A stretch of 64,000 nucleotides of DNA from Spirodela intermedia (Eukaryota > Streptophyta > Magnoliopsida > Alismatales > Araceae): positions 5,953,827 through 6,017,826 of the forward strand of contig LR746272.1 in assembly GCA_902729315.2 (NCBI GenBank), given 5' to 3'. The position numbers and the translations under genes are program-made. This document shows positions 35,501 through 46,977 of the stretch, piece by piece; within the stretch, counting starts at the first letter, position 1, and every line of letters starts with the position of its first letter. The notes below the pieces were generated by a model. It was not told where the DNA came from. It saw nothing but the letters and a program-made list of their open reading frames with translations, and made no database searches.

Positions 35501-38500
35501 GACCAAGTCCATCATGCCACACCTTAAAAGAGTCTTTAGCGTACTACTTTGGATTTCAATTGGAAGTGATTTGTTCCTTTGCTTCATTACATCCCGATCC
35601 ACCCAAAGGGGTGATGGGCATTTAGATCAGTTTTGACCAGCCTTTTTTGATGTTTTTGCTGAAAGTCAGTTGCGATCAGCCTACAAGTCAGGTGAACGAA
35701 ACGTTTTGTCTTTAGGCTTCAATTATGAACGTCTACTGTGGCAGTGCTTTTTGTTATGATTGCCATCCTCTAGGTAAATGGTTCACAGAGAGATTGGGTT
35801 TGATAACGCCCCTATTGAAGGATCAGCCTAAGCTAGAATTAAGTATTAAAAGTAAGAGACAGGTGTGCAGAGGATCGTCACAGGTTTTGACTGTATTGCA
35901 GCCCACCCCCTATTGAAGGTGTCTTATATTCTTGATAAGCCATATTTCTGAAGGTCTATATTGTGCAACTATTGGTTGCTGGTGTGCTACACTAGACAGA
36001 ACAATAACATCTTGCATAGCTAGAGTAGCATGACAAACATGTTACTTCTTATTCGAGGTGTCATAGATTCATGGAAGGTTGTGGTCGAATTTAGATATTT
36101 GTAAGCAAGTGGGCTGAAGGTGCCGTCAAGTGGTTGTTAGTGCTCAAGCCATTGAGTGAATGGCCAGTTTATTAAGAAAGCGCTATTTCTCTCTGGCCCC
36201 TTTATTAGTGGCTTGTTCATGTTGATTAACTGCTAACTGCTCCTCTTTCTCACTGTTTACTGGGTGTTGCTATTATAAACCTTAGAGACTAGTTCGGGCG
36301 AAACTCCCAAAAATGTAGAGAACTATAGTGCCTTTCTGCCAAGGTAGTATGTTACTCAGGCGATTGTGTGTGGTGCAGCTTTATTCTGATAACTTTTGCT
36401 TGCTCGATCAGATACCATTTTTGTATCCAAGTAACTCAAGTAAATGCCAGATCAACTAGATTTTCCCTAGGTCCCGCTCACTGATTCAATGCCGGTTTAG
36501 GCAGAACTTGCAGCATACGGTATTTTTTTCCTTAATTATTCTCTTTTCTTCTCTTCATGTAGCTCTTCAAACGTATATAGCACCTTCAATAAAGCATTGC
36601 ATTGGTCTTATTTAGTTTCTTATCCGTTTTGTACCTTGAAATCTGCGTGAGACACGCTCTTTAGCTCCGTAAGGTCTCTTCCTGTCTTCAAAATATCATT
36701 ATATCTACCTACTTCTTTGCCACAAACGATCGTACTGTCATTCTTTTGGTCAACTGTTTTTGAATTACTGGCCAATGGATGATCCTTGCACCAATAATGT
36801 TTACATTGATTGCCTTTTATGGCATGTGAGAACCTTTCTTGCGCCTTATACTTCCACGTACATAAATCTAAGAGGTGTGCTGTATGGCTAATTAAAAGAG
36901 TCCTGGAGGTACTGTTTTTTGTCTCCCTTGCCATTAAACAGTCCATCTAAATGAAGTATGAGTAATGTATTGCTTTGTGACAGTTGTGACTTTTGGAATA
37001 GTTGGATCTGATGGTTATATTATTTTACTTCATGTCTATGCTAGGATTGGTGGTAAAATTAACAACTGAGTGTAAAAATCACAACGTTTGCCACCTTGTA
37101 GTATTTATGCTGACTGAAGAAGAATGTGAGATATTTGTCTGGGGGCTTTCCTTCAGATGAATCTAGATATAATAGATGGTCATCTCTCTTGTTTATTACC
37201 CCTTTAGAGTTCACCCTTTGGGAAGGGCACCGTCTTTCATAAGAGTTTAAGGAGAAACTACTCCAAAGATGTCTGTTCCTTTTGTCAAAAGTTAATGTAT
37301 TAACCCACTCAGCAGCCTTTCAACTTACATTTCAAATATTGGAAATTGTAAGGTAGTTGAAATCATGATTACCCAGAAAAATTGATTCCACTTATGAATT
37401 CAGTATATGGAATTGCATGGTGGAATTCAGGAGATCTAATTGCTCCCTGAGGTCTGATACACGTACTCCAAATTATGAAAGTTGTCTGTCTATCTATTTG
37501 TACATTACTATTCAGACTTACGCACTCAGATATCTCTCTTTGGATATCTGCAATTGAATAGCTTTTCGTCATCTTATTGACTAATTCTGTATGAAAAATT
37601 TTGCTTGTGTATGTAACTATGGCAATTCCCAATGATTCAGCGATGCAATCGTTCACTATTCCATACTTTAATCTATTAGTTGATCAATAATGGTCTGTAG
37701 CTGCTGTGTTCAATATTTTTGGCTTCCATTGTAGCGCTGAACATCCTTCCTACAATGGGGACACGTTTATGATGACACATATTGACCTGTTTTTTTATAA
37801 TGTCTTCCTCTTGCCTTTTGAAGTTTCGAGTTAATAAGGGATTTGAAATAGTTTGGGAGGATTGTGAAAAAAAGGGCAGACTGATCAAAATACTGATCTC
37901 ATGGTTAATAAAAGTGGTTTGTTTAAGGACGAGCAAGCTGGCGCCCTTCTGGAAAGTTGGGAAGAAGAGATGATACCCAGTTATATTAAATACTTGACCG
38001 TAACTATGACGTAGAAGTATCTACATTAATTTTCATTTCAAACAGATTTGAGCGGTTGAACTGGACGGAAAAGTGAAAAGTGCGAACACCCATAGTTGTG
38101 GAGCACTATCAAGTATTTTATCTCTATTTTCTTCGTGAGAGTCATTATAATCAGTTTTTCACCATATTATCTTTCTACTGGGAAAAATATATTTTTGATC
38201 CCGTTATTAGTTGTTATTATACCAGACTTTGTGCTTCATACTCTTATTCATGTTTTAAGCTCACCGTTTCGGATTATATCTCTATATCATTCAGAATTTC
38301 GAGTTGAATCCATTGGTTTGTAGCTTAAAGATGAGATAACAGAACTAGGAACTTATTTTATCCAGGTCCAATGTACGAATAGTACAGCAAGATGTAATTT
38401 TGTTGAAGAAGACTTCTGACGAGGCACTTGATGTGACAAGGTCACTATGTTGGCCAGATTGTCCAAAGTGTGATCCTTTTGTATTTGGTTTCATAGGTAT

Positions 38501-41500
38501 CCTAATGCCTTGATACTATGTAGCACATTGTTGCTGAGCAGAAGACTGGAGAACTATGGGGTTGTGACACATTCAGCTGAGAGAATGGTACAATTTATAA
38601 AGTGATAATTTGCCTATGCCCATATAAATGAAATAACTTAACAGCTGAACTTGACACTCGAGAAACGGTATTAATATAAATCTGGCATCCAGTGTGCTGG
38701 CAGTGGAATAGGTGATATTTGGATTCTGCTCACTTTTTGTGATCGTTACCAATGCCTTGCAAGTTTCCTAAGTAGTCGAATCCATAACAAAAGTGGTGAT
38801 ATTTGGATTCTAATTGAATCTCTATCGCCCAACCCAGTATTTGCCGTGCTCGCCAATCTGAGGAAAACCATTTCTTCTTTCAGTTTCTGAAGATTTGCAT
38901 CTGCTTTAGTATTGATATAATGACTAAGGCCCAAAGGTACTTGCAACATGGTAAAGTTTGCACCGAGTGACATTTTCATCTGCTATTTAATCCAGGTTGC
39001 ATATCTACGATTCCATTAATGCTCTGGTTATTTCTCCCTGAGGTTCTCTCCAATTAACATTAAAAGGGATCTGGGTTTATTGCATAATTCTTCTTAACGT
39101 CGTTAAGTTGAGGTTTTGCTGTATCGGCTCGACTTTATTCTCCAGTTAGTTTGAGTGAGGATGTGTGATATCTGCAGATTGCGGTGACTTCAGCCTTCTG
39201 CTTGTGCCCTTTCGGACAAGTCGTGTACGAAGCACTGCCAATGAAGCCGAGTTTAGTGAACAGTTTTTTTTTTTTTTTCTCAATTTCCTTCCTCATCCTC
39301 GTCGGCCAACGTTATCTTTTAATGCTTCTACCAATCTCACTCATCCCCAGTCTCTCTGCGTCTCCTTTTCTCCTTATTATGTAAATGGCCGGTTGCTGCA
39401 AATGCGACCTCTCTGTGATGTGAGTATTGTCGCTAAAAGCTTTGGTAATTATTGCATATCCCCAGTTGGCAAAACCTTCTTGCCAAAGTGTCTCTTGTCT
39501 TCCTTCTTTCTTTAATTCTTTCAGGTCACTGACCTAATCAACTGCTCATGCATCCAGTCAGATAATGAACACTTCCTTAAAAAGCATGATGCTCGGTGGT
39601 CGAGTCTTTTTGTGCATGGCACTTATTTGTTGTTTTTTCTTCCTCGTGCTGGTATTATGTCTACTGTTTTTTTTCTGACATTTATGTGGAATAGGTATAT
39701 CTGTTTGTTACCTTCAACCCTTTTGTGAAACATCCATGACTGAGTCAGCTATGGGTGTATACGATTCTTTACCCGTCCAGAGCATCTCTGGTCTAGTGAT
39801 AGCCCACGTTGAACTTTTTATGCGTCACTAATCCCAATAGCAAGAACAATTTGCACATGATTTATGGAATCCTTATTTAGCTATTTTGCGATTTTTTTCC
39901 AGAGCAGATATCTTTTTGTTACCAAAACAGATATTTTTACCAAAAAAGATTTGTGCTTTCTGGGGCCAAGTCATTGTTGCTTGGAATTTATGAAATGCCC
40001 ATGTATGATTTATTTTTATGTTCCATGTCATCTTTTCACTGTTTGTTTTTTCACCAATGCAGTTGCTATGCTAATGCGGTCCTGCAATGTCTAACCAGCA
40101 CAAAGCCTCTCTTAATCTACCTTCTTCGGAGAATGCATTCAAGAAACTGTATCCTTCATCTCTTACATCACCATATTCTTTTGTCAAATCACACATGTTG
40201 GCTGGTCACTAGTCATTGTTTGGTCTATAATCTCCTCTTTTCTGTTTGGTTTATGTAATGCTAGGCACGGCGAGAGATTGGTGCCTGATGTGCGAGCTTG
40301 AGCTGCATGTTTCGATGTTGCGAGAAAGTGGGGGCCCTCTTTCTCCCAGTAGACTACTTTCCAACATGAGGAACATTGGGTGCCGAATAGGCGGTGGAAC
40401 CCAGGAAGATGCCCATGAATTTTTGAGGTGCGGCGGGTGACATTTTTTTATCTGCCTTTATTTATATGTTGTTTATCTGTAACACTCCAAGTATGTAGAC
40501 CTTGCATTAGTCAACGAAATCCAGTTCTTCATCTTGATGGATCTGTTGACTGTATCTATCTATCTATCTATCTATCTCTTGCAACCATTCTTCAGGCTTC
40601 TGGTGACGTCCATGCAATCTATCTGCCTCGAGGGTCTGGGTGGGGAGAAGGAAGTTGATATAGGGCTGCAGGAGACAACCCTAATACAGCAGATGTTTGG
40701 AGGCCGCATTAGATCAAAGGTGATTCTGCATAAACATCAAAATCGCTCTGGGTTTCTCTCATCAATATTGCCAACCAAGATCATATTGTTCTTCTGCGAA
40801 TATCTTTTGAAACTAGTGTTATATTTAAATATCATCAGGTCAAGTGTCTCAGATGCCACCTCGAATCTGAACGTTATGAGAATATCATGGATCTTACTCT
40901 GGAGATACATGGATGGGTTGAGTCGCTTGAGGATGCTCTGACCCAATTCACCGCTCCTGAGGATCTAGATGGTGAAAACATGTACAGATGTGGAAGGTAT
41001 GACGACCGTGTTCTTCTCTCTAGTTAAGCCCTCCCGTTGCAAAAGAAAGAAAGAAAAAAAAACATTTCATTGGCTGTAGGTTGCATTCTTAGTGATGTGT
41101 TGTTGCCCTGCGGTAATGGCGCCATGTAGGTGTTCAACATATGTTAAAGCTAGAAAGCAACTAAGCTTGCATGAAGTCCCCAACATTCTTACAATCGTTC
41201 TGAAGAGATTCCAGGTACTTGTTCCCTTGTATTTCGGAGATTGCTTGAGATTTACCGATTTTCCGGGGACAGCTGGTGGTAGATTCATTGTTTGAAAAAA
41301 TAAATAAATTAAAGAATCGGAATTGTTTCATAATCTCTCATGTGCACATGTTGATGTATACCAAGCAATAAATCGTAGCAATTTTTATTTATTTATTTAT
41401 TTATTATTGCGAATAGATGTGCTATATATAATAGTTCACGAAGGTGGCTGAACTTTGCACATCTGCTATTGCTTCCCTAGCAGAGATATAGTTTTTCGGT

Positions 41501-41801
41501 AATAGACTATAAATAATATCATGCCTGAACTTTAGAGTCAGTAAAGTTTGCCCTGGACTTTCCCTCTCTAGACTTTGATATCTTTCCTACTCTCCATTAT
41601 GAAAAATTCTGTCACGTCAAGGATACGTGGGTTGGTCGACATTTAGATGATAAAGAAGGAGATGTTTGAAATAAATAAATAAGGTAAAAAAAGAAGAAAA
41701 GAAGTGGAAAGTGGAAAGAGTTTATTGCGCTCTTACACTGGGACTCTTAGTCCGTGTGTTTTTCTGGGGCTTTTCTTTCTATAATTTCATGCAGCTGCGT
41801 G

Positions 41802-41833
<32 letters not shown>

Positions 41834-42606
41834 ACTTTTATCTTTTATTGTTTTTATTTTATATGATCTTTCTGTGGACTGAATGAATGGATTCGGCCGT
41901 CGTTTCATATGCATTCCATCTGGCGTTGACTTTTGGCCGGGGGTTCATCAGACAGGAAAATATGGGAAGATCAATAAGTACGTGACCTTCCCCGACTTGC
42001 TAGACATGATACCGTTCATGACGGGCACCGGCGACAGCCCGCCACTCTACTTGCTCTACGGCGTCGTCGTCCACCTGGACACCTGCAACGCCTCCTTCTC
42101 CGGCCATTACGTGTCCTACGTGAAGGATTTGCAAGGGTCGTGGTTCAAGATCGACGACAGCGAGGTAACCCTCCTCCTCCCTGTCGGCAAAAAAAAAAAA
42201 AAAAAAAAAACCCATTTGCTTCCATTAAAGTCAACCGTGTTTCTCTTCAGATTCATTTGATTTGATTTGTTTTGATTTGATTGATTCTTCTCAACGGCTT
42301 TGGGTGGATTCTGTATCCGAACAGATGGATGGATGATGAATCGTCCCTGATTCTGGGTCTCCATCCTCTGATCGATAAAAAAAAAAAGAAAAAAAAAGAA
42401 AAAAAAAGAAAAAAAAACAAGAAACTCTCTCTAATGCCCAGCTTTTTTTTTTTCTTTTTCTTTTTCTTTTAATTCTGTTATTTGGTTCTCTCTCTCCTCT
42501 CCTCCTTCTCTTCCTCCTCACTCCCTCCTGCATGGACAGGTCCAGGCCGTGCCCTTCAGCCAGGTGATGTCGGAGGGCGCTTACATGCTCTTCTACATGA
42601 GGTGAG

Positions 42607-42646
<40 letters not shown>

Positions 42647-43272
42647 TCTGGCTGATGATCGGGCTCCCTGCCGCCGCCGCAGGTCGTTCCCCCGGCCGCC
42701 GAGCTGCTACGCTGGGAAGCCCCCCGCCGCCCATACGCCGGCTCCGGCGAGGCACCAGAAGGCCGATTCCTCGTCGCCGCGACACGGGCGGAGCCGCCAG
42801 ACCGCCGCGGCGCAACCCACCGTCGGCGGCGACCCCGCCGACGGCTGCACCGTGAGGTACGCCGGCGGCAACTCAGAGCCGCCGGGGGGGGCCCTGGACT
42901 TCTCCGACGCGACGTCGAGCGACTGGTCGCTGTTCACGAGCTCCGATGAGTCGTCCTTCACCACGGAGAGCGTTAGCGACTCCTTCAGCGTGGCGGACTA
43001 CTCAGACACTGCCGCCCTCGACCCCATCTCCTCCATCTTCGGCTACCACCTTCCCGACCGCGCCGCCGCCGCCGCCAGCCGCAGCAGCGGCAGCAGCCTC
43101 TCCCACGCCAGCGCCGCCTCTGGCAGCCCCTCCCAGACCCACTTCTTCCGCGAAACCAGGGGCTTCGTCGTCGACTCCTACGGCGGTGGTGGCGGTGGGG
43201 GCACCGCCCACAAAGGGAGGGTCCCCAGGACGGGCGGTGACTGCAGCATCTCGGCGAGGTACGGCAACGGCA

Positions 43273-43306
<34 letters not shown>

Positions 43307-43355
43307 CACCAAGCAGCACCGCCTTGTGCAGAGGACCGGGTGGGCGGATGGGTAG
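32517..43355 (+). CDS. UBP15: Ubiquitin C-terminal hydrolase, MYND-type, UBP15/UBP16 group
   Basis: Thirteen exons: 32517-32803, 33591-34014, 34110-34524, 34606-34763, 34894-34982, 40063-40148, 40265-40427, 40596-40719, 40839-40996, 41130-41214, 41952-42164, 42540-42601 and 42683-43355. Total 2937 nt, 978 residues. It is a cysteine protease that removes ubiquitin from proteins; Arabidopsis UBP15 controls organ size. Seen in order: a membrane segment (7-30); a MYND zinc finger with Cys/His from C76 to C113 (CARCCSPATTRCSRCK to HKQEC); a Ser-rich linker; the Cys box GLLNCGNSCYANAVLQCL with catalytic C459; the zinc-ribbon pairs CLRC and CGRC; the His box with H715 (FSGHYVSYV) and D731/D732 (WFKIDDSE); and a Ser-rich tail ending in a 10-Gly run. 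Intron 5 is 5.1 kb and splits the Cys box inside the Ser codon before the catalytic Cys. UBP15 is preferred over UBP16 because a SOUL gene lies nearby. Confidence 0.93.
34983..40062 (+). other. Large intron 5 of the UBP gene
   Basis: 5.1 kb of T-rich sequence between donor AACAG/GTCTGT and acceptor CCAATGCAG. Short frames inside it (for example 36620-36946 on the minus strand, and 39165-39515) show no domain, and I found no transposon ends. The other eleven introns of the coding region range from 81 to 787 nt. Confidence 0.7.
42602..42682 (+). repeat. UBP intron 12, mostly (CT)n in the sense strand
   Basis: An 81-nt intron. CT units run from about 42610 to 42644, then pyrimidine-rich sequence leads to the acceptor CCGCCGCCGCAG. 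Confidence 0.9.
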
Positions 43356-43682
43356 TAAGTAGTAGCTTGCAAGGTAGTGAGCAGGAAGTCCCTCGGGGTC
43401 CCCCCTTTATTTCTTTTTTTTTCAGCCGAGTGGGGGCTGATGCTTCTTGCCATAATTTTCTGAATGATGAGGGATCTCCGGGAACTGTGGAGTACCAAAA
43501 AAAAAAAATCTATTGATGAAAACCTCATTTTTTTCTTCCCCTTCCGACGAATCGATCGTATGACCGCTTCCGCCGCCGTCCCGTGTTCTTGATTCCGCGT
43601 ACGGCGGCGGCGACGGCATCTTGGGGCGTCGTCAACGTCGATAAGCTGCCAGAGTCAACCTCGTAGTGAGTTTAATTTGCGC

Positions 43683-43729
<47 letters not shown>

Positions 43730-43883
43730 CCTCCGATGAGGGTGAGGATGAGGACGGGGAGGAAGAGTCTGGCTGGAATCCTGACTCTACGGGGGGGTCT
43801 TCTGGTGTGGGAGGGAAGATGGAAGGACTAGCATTTCTTCCCTCACGGCCGAGAATCTTCATGCACAGCACCTGCTCGATGCA
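43356..43883 (+). other. UBP 3' end and PPR leader
   Basis: A 528-bp gap between two plus-strand genes. It contains the UBP 3' UTR (T-rich at 43409-43425), then a GC-rich part and a (GA)n array at 43686-43727 in the probable leader of the PPR gene. Confidence 0.6.
43686..43727 (+). repeat. (GA)n upstream of the PPR gene
   Basis: About 21 GA units, about 156 bases before the PPR start codon. Confidence 0.95.
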
Positions 43884-46619
43884 ATGCCCAGCTCGGAAGT
43901 GCTCTTACGCCAATGGAACCGCGCCGTCCGGAGCTGCACCGCCGATGGCCGACACGCCGACGCGCTGGCGGCGCTCGGCCACCTGCGGCGCGCCGGCGCG
44001 CGCCCAGACTGCTACGCCGCCGCCGCCGCCGCCAAGTCCTGCGGAGCGCTCTCGGCAGTCCCGCTGGGGAGGTCCCTTCACGGGTTCCTCACCAGAGCGG
44101 CTCTTTCCTCCTCCCCCGCCGTCGCCAAGGGCCTCACGGACATGTACTTCAGGCTCGGCCTCCTCCATGATTCTCTGCAGATGTTCTCTCTCATCTCCCC
44201 TCGCGACGCCGCCGCATGGAACATCCTCCTCTCTGGCCACTCGAGGCTCCGCCTGCTATCGGAGGTGACGAGCCTCTTCGGCTCCATGCACGCCGGCGGC
44301 GGCGACCCCAACTCCATCACCGTCGCCGTCGTCCTCTCCGTCTGCGCGAAGCTTGGGGATCTCACCGGCGGCCGAGTGGTGCACGGCTACGTCGTCAAGA
44401 AGGGCCTGGCGGCGGAGACCTTGGCCGGGAACGCTCTGGTTTCCATGTATGCCAAGTGCGGCCTCGTCGCCGCCGATGCTGCCGTAGCCTTCCGGGAGAT
44501 CGCCGTCAAGGACATCATCTCCTGGAACTCCATGATCGCAGGCTCCGTCGAGGGAGGGCTCGTCGGAGAGGCCTTCGTCCTGCTCCGTCAGATGGTGGCT
44601 TCTGGTTTCGAGCCCAATTGCGCCACCCTGGTCACCGTCCTTCCCGTCTGCTGCGCGTCTCTGGAGCGAGGGCGGCTATGGGGGAAGGAGCTCCATGGCC
44701 GGGTTGTGACGTCCGGGATGGAGAAGGAGGTCACCTCCGTCTGCAATGCCCTCATGGCCTTCTACGCGAGGATCGGGGATTCGCCGGCGATGGAGCTCGT
44801 CTTCCGGAGGATGAAGAAGAGCTCGGTGGATCTCGTCTCCTGGAACACGGCGATCGGCGGGTGCGCCATGAACGGACGGCCTGCGAGGGCTCTAGAGCTC
44901 TTCCACGAGCTGCTCTCCTCTCCTGTTGGGTTGGAGCCCGACGCCGCCACCCTCGTCACCGTCCTCCCCGCCTGCGCTCAGCTCGGAGACGTCGCAGAGG
45001 GGAGGAAGATCCATCGCCTCGTCCTCCTCGGGGCTGGTGGGCTCTACGAGGAGACCTCCGTGGGGAACGCGCTCTTGAGTTTCTACAGCAGGTGCGGCCT
45101 CCTCGCCGACGCCGCTCGGGTCTTCTCCCAGATCCAAGACAGGGACTTGGTCTCATGGAACGCCATGCTGGGCTGCTACGCCGGCGCCGGCGACGAAGGA
45201 GGGCTCCTCGCCGCCCTCCACGGGATGCGTCGGGAGGGCTTCAGGCCCGACTCTGTGACCGTCCTGACCCTTCTCCAGGGCTGCTCCGCCACCGCCACCG
45301 CCACCGCCGGCGCCGCAGGCGGCGCCGCCGGGAAGCGGGACAGGGAGCTTCACGGCTTCTCCATTCGAGTCGGCTTCATCGACAGACCCGCCGTCGGGAA
45401 CGCCATCGCCGACGTGTACTCCCGGTGCGGGCCCCTGGAGTACGCCGTCAGGGTCTGCAGGAACCACCCGGGGAGGAACGTCATCTCCGGCAGGACGATG
45501 ATCTCCGTCTTCATGAAGCACGGCTCTCTCGAGGATGCCCAGAAGATCTTCAACGAGGAAGAAGACGAGGAGGAAAAAGGTGAAGGAGAAGGAGAAGGAG
45601 AAGGAGAAAGAGAAGGAGAAAGAGGAGGCATCCAGTCATGGAACCTGATGATCCAGGGTTATGCTCAGAACGGCCTCCCGCACCAGGCCATCGCCATGTT
45701 CCTCGAGCTCCACCGTCGACCCATGAAGCCCAACGCCGTCACCGTCATGAGCGTCCTCCTGGCCTGCTCCCGCCTGGCATCGATCCAGCTCGTGAGGCAG
45801 TGCCATGGCTACGCCGCACGAGCTCTGGTCTCCGACGACGACACCCACCTGGAAGGAGCTCTCTTGGACGCCTACTGCAAGTGCGGGGGCGTACAGGTCG
45901 CCCAGAAGATCTTCCAGATAAGCTCCGGCAAGGATCACGTCAGTTACACCGCCATGGCAGGAGGCTACGCCATGAGCGGCATGGCAGGGGAGGCTCTCGC
46001 CATCTTCCGGGAGATGCTGGAATCGGGCATCAGGCCAGACCATGTCACGGTCACCATCCTCCTCTCCGCCTGCAGCCATGGCGGGCTCCTGCGAGAAGGA
46101 CTGGAGCTCTTCCTCCTGGCCACTGGCAAGGTCCTCGCCGGCGAGCCCACCATCGAGAACTACTCCTGCGTCGTTGACCTCTTCGCCAGAGCAGGGCGGC
46201 TGCGAGAAGCTTACGAGTTCATCCGGCGGCTTCCCCGCGAGGCGAACGCGAGCTTGTGGGGGACGCTGCTCGGTGCTTGCAGAATCCATGGCGAGGTGGA
46301 GATCGGGCGGCTGGCGGCGGACCGTCTGTTTGCTGTAGAGAGAGAAAATGTCGGAAACTACGTGGTCATGTCGAACATCTACGCCGCGGAGGAGAGGTGG
46401 GATGCGGTGGAGCGGGTGAGAGGCCTGGTGAAGGCGAGGGAGCTGAGGAAGCCCCCCGGGTGCAGCTGGATCGAGGTGGGGAAGTCAATGCACATGTTCG
46501 TGGCCGACGACTTGTCTCATCCGGAGAGATCGCGCGTTTACCGGACGTTGAAGATCTTGAATCTGCAGATTAAAGAGCCGCCTGGTCCGAACGAGGCTGT
46601 GCTGGACTGGTGCGGATGA
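43884..46619 (+). CDS. SLG1: Pentatricopeptide repeat protein, PLS class with E domain, SLG1-like
   Basis: Intronless, 911 residues. Repeated PPR units are obvious: GNALVSMYAKCGLV, DIISWNSMIAGSVEGG, DLVSWNTAIGGCAMNGRPA, SVGNALLSFYSRCGLL, DLVSWNAMLGCYAGAG and HVSYTAMAGGYAMSGMAGEA. It ends in an E domain (ANASLWGTLLGACRIHGEVE; KPPGCSWIEVGKSMHMFVAD) and stops at KEPPGPNEAVLDWCG with no DYW domain. Such proteins bind organellar RNA and specify C-to-U editing sites. The block RQCHGYAARALV..GALLDAYCKCG and the KEP ending recall Arabidopsis At5g08490 (SLG1), which edits mitochondrial nad3. That assignment is from memory and less sure than the class. An unusual Glu/Gly-rich insertion (residues about 557-577) sits inside one repeat. 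The start is the first ATG after the leader; transit-peptide character is weak, and an upstream in-frame start could exist. Confidence 0.92.
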   Translation: MPSSEVLLRQWNRAVRSCTADGRHADALAALGHLRRAGARPDCYAAAAAAKSCGALSAVPLGRSLHGFLTRAALSSSPAVAKGLTDMYFRLGLLHDSLQMFSLISPRDAAAWNILLSGHSRLRLLSEVTSLFGSMHAGGGDPNSITVAVVLSVCAKLGDLTGGRVVHGYVVKKGLAAETLAGNALVSMYAKCGLVAADAAVAFREIAVKDIISWNSMIAGSVEGGLVGEAFVLLRQMVASGFEPNCATLVTVLPVCCASLERGRLWGKELHGRVVTSGMEKEVTSVCNALMAFYARIGDSPAMELVFRRMKKSSVDLVSWNTAIGGCAMNGRPARALELFHELLSSPVGLEPDAATLVTVLPACAQLGDVAEGRKIHRLVLLGAGGLYEETSVGNALLSFYSRCGLLADAARVFSQIQDRDLVSWNAMLGCYAGAGDEGGLLAALHGMRREGFRPDSVTVLTLLQGCSATATATAGAAGGAAGKRDRELHGFSIRVGFIDRPAVGNAIADVYSRCGPLEYAVRVCRNHPGRNVISGRTMISVFMKHGSLEDAQKIFNEEEDEEEKGEGEGEGEGEREGERGGIQSWNLMIQGYAQNGLPHQAIAMFLELHRRPMKPNAVTVMSVLLACSRLASIQLVRQCHGYAARALVSDDDTHLEGALLDAYCKCGGVQVAQKIFQISSGKDHVSYTAMAGGYAMSGMAGEALAIFREMLESGIRPDHVTVTILLSACSHGGLLREGLELFLLATGKVLAGEPTIENYSCVVDLFARAGRLREAYEFIRRLPREANASLWGTLLGACRIHGEVEIGRLAADRLFAVERENVGNYVVMSNIYAAEERWDAVERVRGLVKARELRKPPGCSWIEVGKSMHMFVADDLSHPERSRVYRTLKILNLQIKEPPGPNEAVLDWCG

Positions 46620-46977
46620 ACAGACGTTCGCTATTATCATTCAGTTTGCAGGATCCAGACGTTGACTTTTTCCATATGTCTGCGAGGTTTGATATTTACG
46701 TATAAATTATTCTGTGAATCCATGCGGCCTAACACAGGGGACGGGTGCAGATCCCTTGTTCTTTCTTGTTCATTGTTCCCTCTCCGAGCTGATGCTGTTT
46801 TTTTGTTTCTTCTACTCACTTTATGTTCACTATTCGGCCGATTTGAAAACTCTGCTAGAATTTTTCTGGTTATGAAATGGCAAAAAAGTATTGACTTAAT
46901 AAAAGATGAAATAGAGAAGCTTTAACGTTCTAAAATAATAATTAATGTTCTGTTTTCCAATAGTTTTCCGCTTTTGG

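Noticed and set aside
36620-36946. 108-residue minus-strand frame in the large UBP intron
   Set aside because: No transposon or other domain is visible, and a frame of this length is expected by chance in 5 kb.
41952-41958. Acceptor ATCAGACAG (four bases later) for UBP exon 11
   Set aside because: It breaks the frame. The earlier ATCAG gives TGKYGKINKYV in frame.
43807-44268. Plus-strand frame with MEGLAFLPSRPRIF overlapping the PPR start
   Set aside because: It shifts out of the PPR frame and then runs as Pro/Ser/Arg-rich shadow sequence of a GC-rich gene.
44216-45583. 455-residue Arg-rich frame inside the PPR gene
   Set aside because: It is a shadow frame from high GC, with no PPR units or other motifs.
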